DNA from: Staphylococcus gallinarum
Lineage (GTDB): Bacteria; Bacillota; Bacilli; Staphylococcales; Staphylococcaceae
Direction of reading: 5' to 3'
Assembly (NCBI RefSeq): GCF_000875895.1
Contig: NZ_JXCF01000020.1
Coordinates: forward strand, 1 to 64,000
DNA: 64,000 nt
Shown here: piece after piece, positions 61,200-64,000 of the stretch
Position numbering within the stretch: the first letter of the stretch is position 1
How the letters are laid out: every line of letters starts with the position of its first letter
Made by a program: the position numbers and the translations under genes
Notes under the pieces: generated by a model
Told to the model about the DNA's origin: nothing
The model's input: only the letters and a program-made list of their open reading frames with translations
Database searches by the model: none

Positions 61200-62363
61200 A
61201 TGACTCAACAGAGATATATGATCCCATCATTATTGATATTTTCAGTATGTGCTATATTGACATACATTTTGGTGATATTTACTGCATGTATCAATTTGTT
61301 TAAAGGTTATGTAGTAGATTCATTTTATATAACTCAGTTTATATTAATTTTATTAACGATAGTGGTTGCGTTTTTAGGTTTTGGAGTAGATTTGTGGTAT
61401 AAACAAAAGGCATTAAGATACATAGGATATAGCATTTTAATTATCTTAACTGCTACTGGTAATTTATTTACTTTGTTAATGTTTATTAGTATTTTACGTT
61501 ATAAAAAAACTTCGGAATTAGGCATTTATAATGGTTGGGAATCTTTCATAATTAAAATAAAATCAAATAAAATTGCTAGCATAAGTGTAGTAATATTAGT
61601 GTTTTTACTTACTATTTCAGTGATGTCGAAATACTTATTTGATACTACTTTGGCGACACAAAATCAATTTGATGACTTATTAAAAAATCCTAGTCTTGTG
61701 CATCCATTTGGGACTGATGATTTTGGTAGAGATTTATTTACAAGAATAGTTGTAGGCACAAAATTAACTTTCTTCATTTCTATTATTTCAGTTGTAATTT
61801 CAGTCATACTCGGCATGATTTTAGGAATGCTAGCGGGATACTTTGTGAAAATAGACAATCTTGTCATGAGAATATTAGATGTAGTGTTTGCGATTCCATC
61901 TTTACTTTTAGCAGTGGCTATTATCGCTTCATTTGGTGCAAGTACAACCAATTTAATCATTGCACTTAGTATAGGTAATATTCCTTCCTTTGCTAGAACA
62001 ATGAGGGCAAATGTATTAGAAGTGAAACGAATGGAATATGTTGATGCTGCTAGGATTACAGGTGAAACTACACCGCGTATATTATGGAGTTATATATTAC
62101 CGAATTCATTATCACCAATGATTGTTAGGTTTTCATTGAATATAGGTGTAGTTGTTTTGACGACAAGTAGTTTAAGTTTCTTAGGTCTAGGTGTTTCGCC
62201 AGAAGTACCAGAGTGGGGAAATATCCTAAGGACCGGAAGTAACTATCTTGAAACACATAGTAACTTAGCAATATTTCCTGGGTTATGTATTATGTTGCTT
62301 GTGCTTGCCTTTAACTTTATTGGCGACGCGGTACGCGATGCACTTGATCCAAAAATTCAATAG
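61200..62363 (+). CDS. Peptide ABC transporter permease (DppC-type) with N-terminal extension
   Basis: ATG 61200 follows AAAGGAG. The 387-residue protein has about three extra membrane segments (to about residue 110) ahead of the usual DppC core, which contains HPFGTDDFGRDLFTRIVVGT near 176, the EAA loop EYVDAARITGETTPRILWSYILPN near 278 and LSFLGLGVSPEVPEWG near 335. It pairs with the preceding permease; both have extended N-termini. Confidence 0.88.
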   Translation: MTQQRYMIPSLLIFSVCAILTYILVIFTACINLFKGYVVDSFYITQFILILLTIVVAFLGFGVDLWYKQKALRYIGYSILIILTATGNLFTLLMFISILRYKKTSELGIYNGWESFIIKIKSNKIASISVVILVFLLTISVMSKYLFDTTLATQNQFDDLLKNPSLVHPFGTDDFGRDLFTRIVVGTKLTFFISIISVVISVILGMILGMLAGYFVKIDNLVMRILDVVFAIPSLLLAVAIIASFGASTTNLIIALSIGNIPSFARTMRANVLEVKRMEYVDAARITGETTPRILWSYILPNSLSPMIVRFSLNIGVVVLTTSSLSFLGLGVSPEVPEWGNILRTGSNYLETHSNLAIFPGLCIMLLVLAFNFIGDAVRDALDPKIQ

Positions 62364-62379
62364 AATAGGAGGGCTGAAT

Positions 62380-64000
62380 GTGAAAAAAATCATTGGTATT
62401 TCCATGGTTGCTTTAATGATGATATTAAGTGGTTGTAGTATACCTACTAAATCAGAATTAAAGGATTCTAAACAACATGTAAATGTTAAGGGAGAAAAAC
62501 CTACTATAAAATTTTTAGGTCAGGCTAGTTATGAAAATGATATGAATATAGTTAAAGATCAACTTGAAACAGCTGGATTTAACGTAAAGATGAATATTCA
62601 ACCTGATTATGGTAGTTATAGAACGCAACGTGAAGCGGGAAACTATGATATTGAAATTGATGATTGGACTACAGTATTTGGTGATCCAAATTACTCAATG
62701 AGTTCGTTATTTAGTTCAGAAGGATCAAATAGTTTAATTAAAGATGCTAATGTAGATAAAATGATAAATGATGCTAGCAAAGAGGATAAAAATAAAGCAA
62801 AAGAGACATATAAAAAACTAGAGAATGAAGTCATTTTTAAACAAGGATATATGGCACCTTTATATGGTGCTAAGAAAAATCTAGTTTACGATAATAAAGT
62901 ATTATCTCCAAAAAGCGTAGGTTTACCAAACTCTCGTGCATTAATTTGGCAACAATTTGATTATAATAACAAAAATAATAGAGATACACGACCTCTTGTA
63001 ATGACACAAGAAGATGGTGAGCTTCAGTCCTTAGACCCAATACGGTCAATTGCACCTTCTGTCTATGGTATAGATATGAATATGTATACTCGACTGCTAA
63101 CATTAAATGACAATGATCAAATTACAACGGATGGTTCCTTAAGTAAAGATTATGCAGTTGCTAAATCCAATGATGAATTTTATTTCTTGTTAAGAGATGA
63201 TGATTATTTTGCAAAGGTTGAAAAAGGTATAGCGAAGAAAACAACTGAAAGAGTTACTGCAGACGATGTGAAATTTTCTTTAGATAGGGCAAGAGACAAG
63301 CATTCAGTACCAGATAATAACACTTATAATATGCATCAACATATTAAAAATGTTGAAAAATTATCAACTACAGATATGAATCAATTGAAAAATGTTAATA
63401 GTAAAGATGGTAAGTCAATCTATGATAAATTGATTAAAAAACATGGAGTTAAATCGTTGGTTACAAATGGTAATAAAGTAAATAACAAAAAAGGTGACTA
63501 TCAGATTGTTAAGATATCTACAGATCAACCTATGCCTAAAGAAGTGAGCTATCTAACACATTCTTCAGCAGGTATTTTGTCTAAAAAATATGTTACCCAA
63601 ATAAATAATGATAAAAATTCACCTGATTATGGTGACGCAAGTGCGATTCCATCAAAAGATCATTTGGATAATCAGTTATATGCTAGTGGACCCTATATCA
63701 TGACTAAGAAGAACAGCTATCAAGCTTCATTAATGCGTAATCCAGGGTTTAATGAAACTGAAAAAAGTGAATACGGACCTGCAAAAATTAAGCATATTAC
63801 GATGAAGTTTAATGATGACCCTGATAACACGGTATCAGAAGTTAGAAATCACTCTATAGATATGGTTACTGATGTAGATCAAAAAAACTTTGATTTAATT
63901 AAATCTGATAAAGATTTAAGTATCGTTAGAAAAAATGGTCGTAAATCAGTATTTTTAATGATAAATAGTAAGAATGGCATATTTAAAGATAATGCCTCAT
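62380..64000 (+). CDS. Peptide-binding lipoprotein (SBP_bac_5 type), circularly permuted, truncated by window end
   Basis: GTG 62380 follows AGGAGGG; the frame is open to the last base. A lipoprotein signal (MILSGCSIP, Cys near 19) leads into residues ~40-160, which look like the C-terminal end of a DppA/OppA protein (YDIEIDDWTTVFGDPN, VDKMINDASKEDKNKAKETYKKLENEVIF, MAPLYGAKKNLVYDNKV). Only then, from about 205, comes the normal family beginning (LQSLDPIRSIAPSVYG, RLLTLN, VTADDVKFSLDRARD). It should bind peptides or glutathione for the two permeases; ggt-type peptidase, if present, lies beyond the window. Confidence 0.87.
   Translation, partial: MKKIIGISMVALMMILSGCSIPTKSELKDSKQHVNVKGEKPTIKFLGQASYENDMNIVKDQLETAGFNVKMNIQPDYGSYRTQREAGNYDIEIDDWTTVFGDPNYSMSSLFSSEGSNSLIKDANVDKMINDASKEDKNKAKETYKKLENEVIFKQGYMAPLYGAKKNLVYDNKVLSPKSVGLPNSRALIWQQFDYNNKNNRDTRPLVMTQEDGELQSLDPIRSIAPSVYGIDMNMYTRLLTLNDNDQITTDGSLSKDYAVAKSNDEFYFLLRDDDYFAKVEKGIAKKTTERVTADDVKFSLDRARDKHSVPDNNTYNMHQHIKNVEKLSTTDMNQLKNVNSKDGKSIYDKLIKKHGVKSLVTNGNKVNNKKGDYQIVKISTDQPMPKEVSYLTHSSAGILSKKYVTQINNDKNSPDYGDASAIPSKDHLDNQLYASGPYIMTKKNSYQASLMRNPGFNETEKSEYGPAKIKHITMKFNDDPDNTVSEVRNHSIDMVTDVDQKNFDLIKSDKDLSIVRKNGRKSVFLMINSKNGIFKDNAS

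Overview
The window comes from a low-GC Gram-positive coccus, almost certainly a coagulase-negative Staphylococcus. Supporting signs are an LPXTG-anchored Ser/Asp-repeat adhesin, an SceD-type transglycosylase behind a WalR box, CcpA cre sites, BstA/YfiT, staphylococcal-style NrdDG, and a MetNIQ and a Gis-like peptide importer. The alanine-rich Ser/Asp repeat resembles what I recall of the S. lugdunensis Fbl adhesin, so S. lugdunensis or a close relative is my best guess (inference, not tested). I see no rRNA, tRNA, CRISPR array, phage or insertion sequence.

Layout. 1-6 kb: adhesin C-terminus, an alpha/alpha-toroid protein with a small membrane partner, then a glycosyltransferase and a Mur-ligase-like fusion protein on the minus strand. 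6-17 kb: FadH-like SDR, BstA/YfiT, SceD, YeiH/LysR pair, MerR plus alpha/beta hydrolase, MaoC-like hydratase, flavin amine oxidase, YitT protein, TrhO. 17-25.6 kb: an EutW/EutV two-component system, the ethanolamine transporter EutH, and a minus-strand operon of aldehyde dehydrogenase, glutamine-synthetase-like ligase and SDR, facing an M20 peptidase. 25.7-33 kb: MsrA-like protein, YhgE/Pip transporter with MarR regulator, small membrane proteins, AEC transporter, xylulokinase. 33.3-37.2 kb: TPP riboswitch and tenI-thiO-thiS-thiG-thiF. 37.5-40 kb: nrdDG under an NrdR box. 40-50 kb: LLM oxidoreductases, ring-cleaving dioxygenase, a GntR-controlled tetronate-type cassette, and PadR/PadC. 50.4-55.1 kb: a glucitol-type PTS operon with a COG4091/DRL-like oxidoreductase, bounded by 115-bp direct repeats. 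55.2-64 kb: MetNIQ, a 13-codon minigene, and a peptide (glutathione-import-like) ABC transporter that runs off the edge.

Most notable system. The eutH leader and the leader of the ald-glnA-like-SDR operon carry the same arrangement: a hexaloop hairpin of ANTAR-target type whose 3' side overlaps the 5' arm of an intrinsic terminator. This links the EutVW pair to both units. The gene set suggests ethanolamine is imported, gamma-glutamylated, oxidised twice to gamma-glutamylglycine and hydrolysed. That would be a route without ethanolamine ammonia-lyase or a microcompartment. The chemistry is inferred.

Other highlights: a Mur ligase fused to an apparently inactive D,D-carboxypeptidase domain, a circularly permuted peptide-binding lipoprotein, a permease whose only well-placed start codon is ATC, and a set of readable operators (NrdR, WalR, PadR, MerR-type, CcpA).
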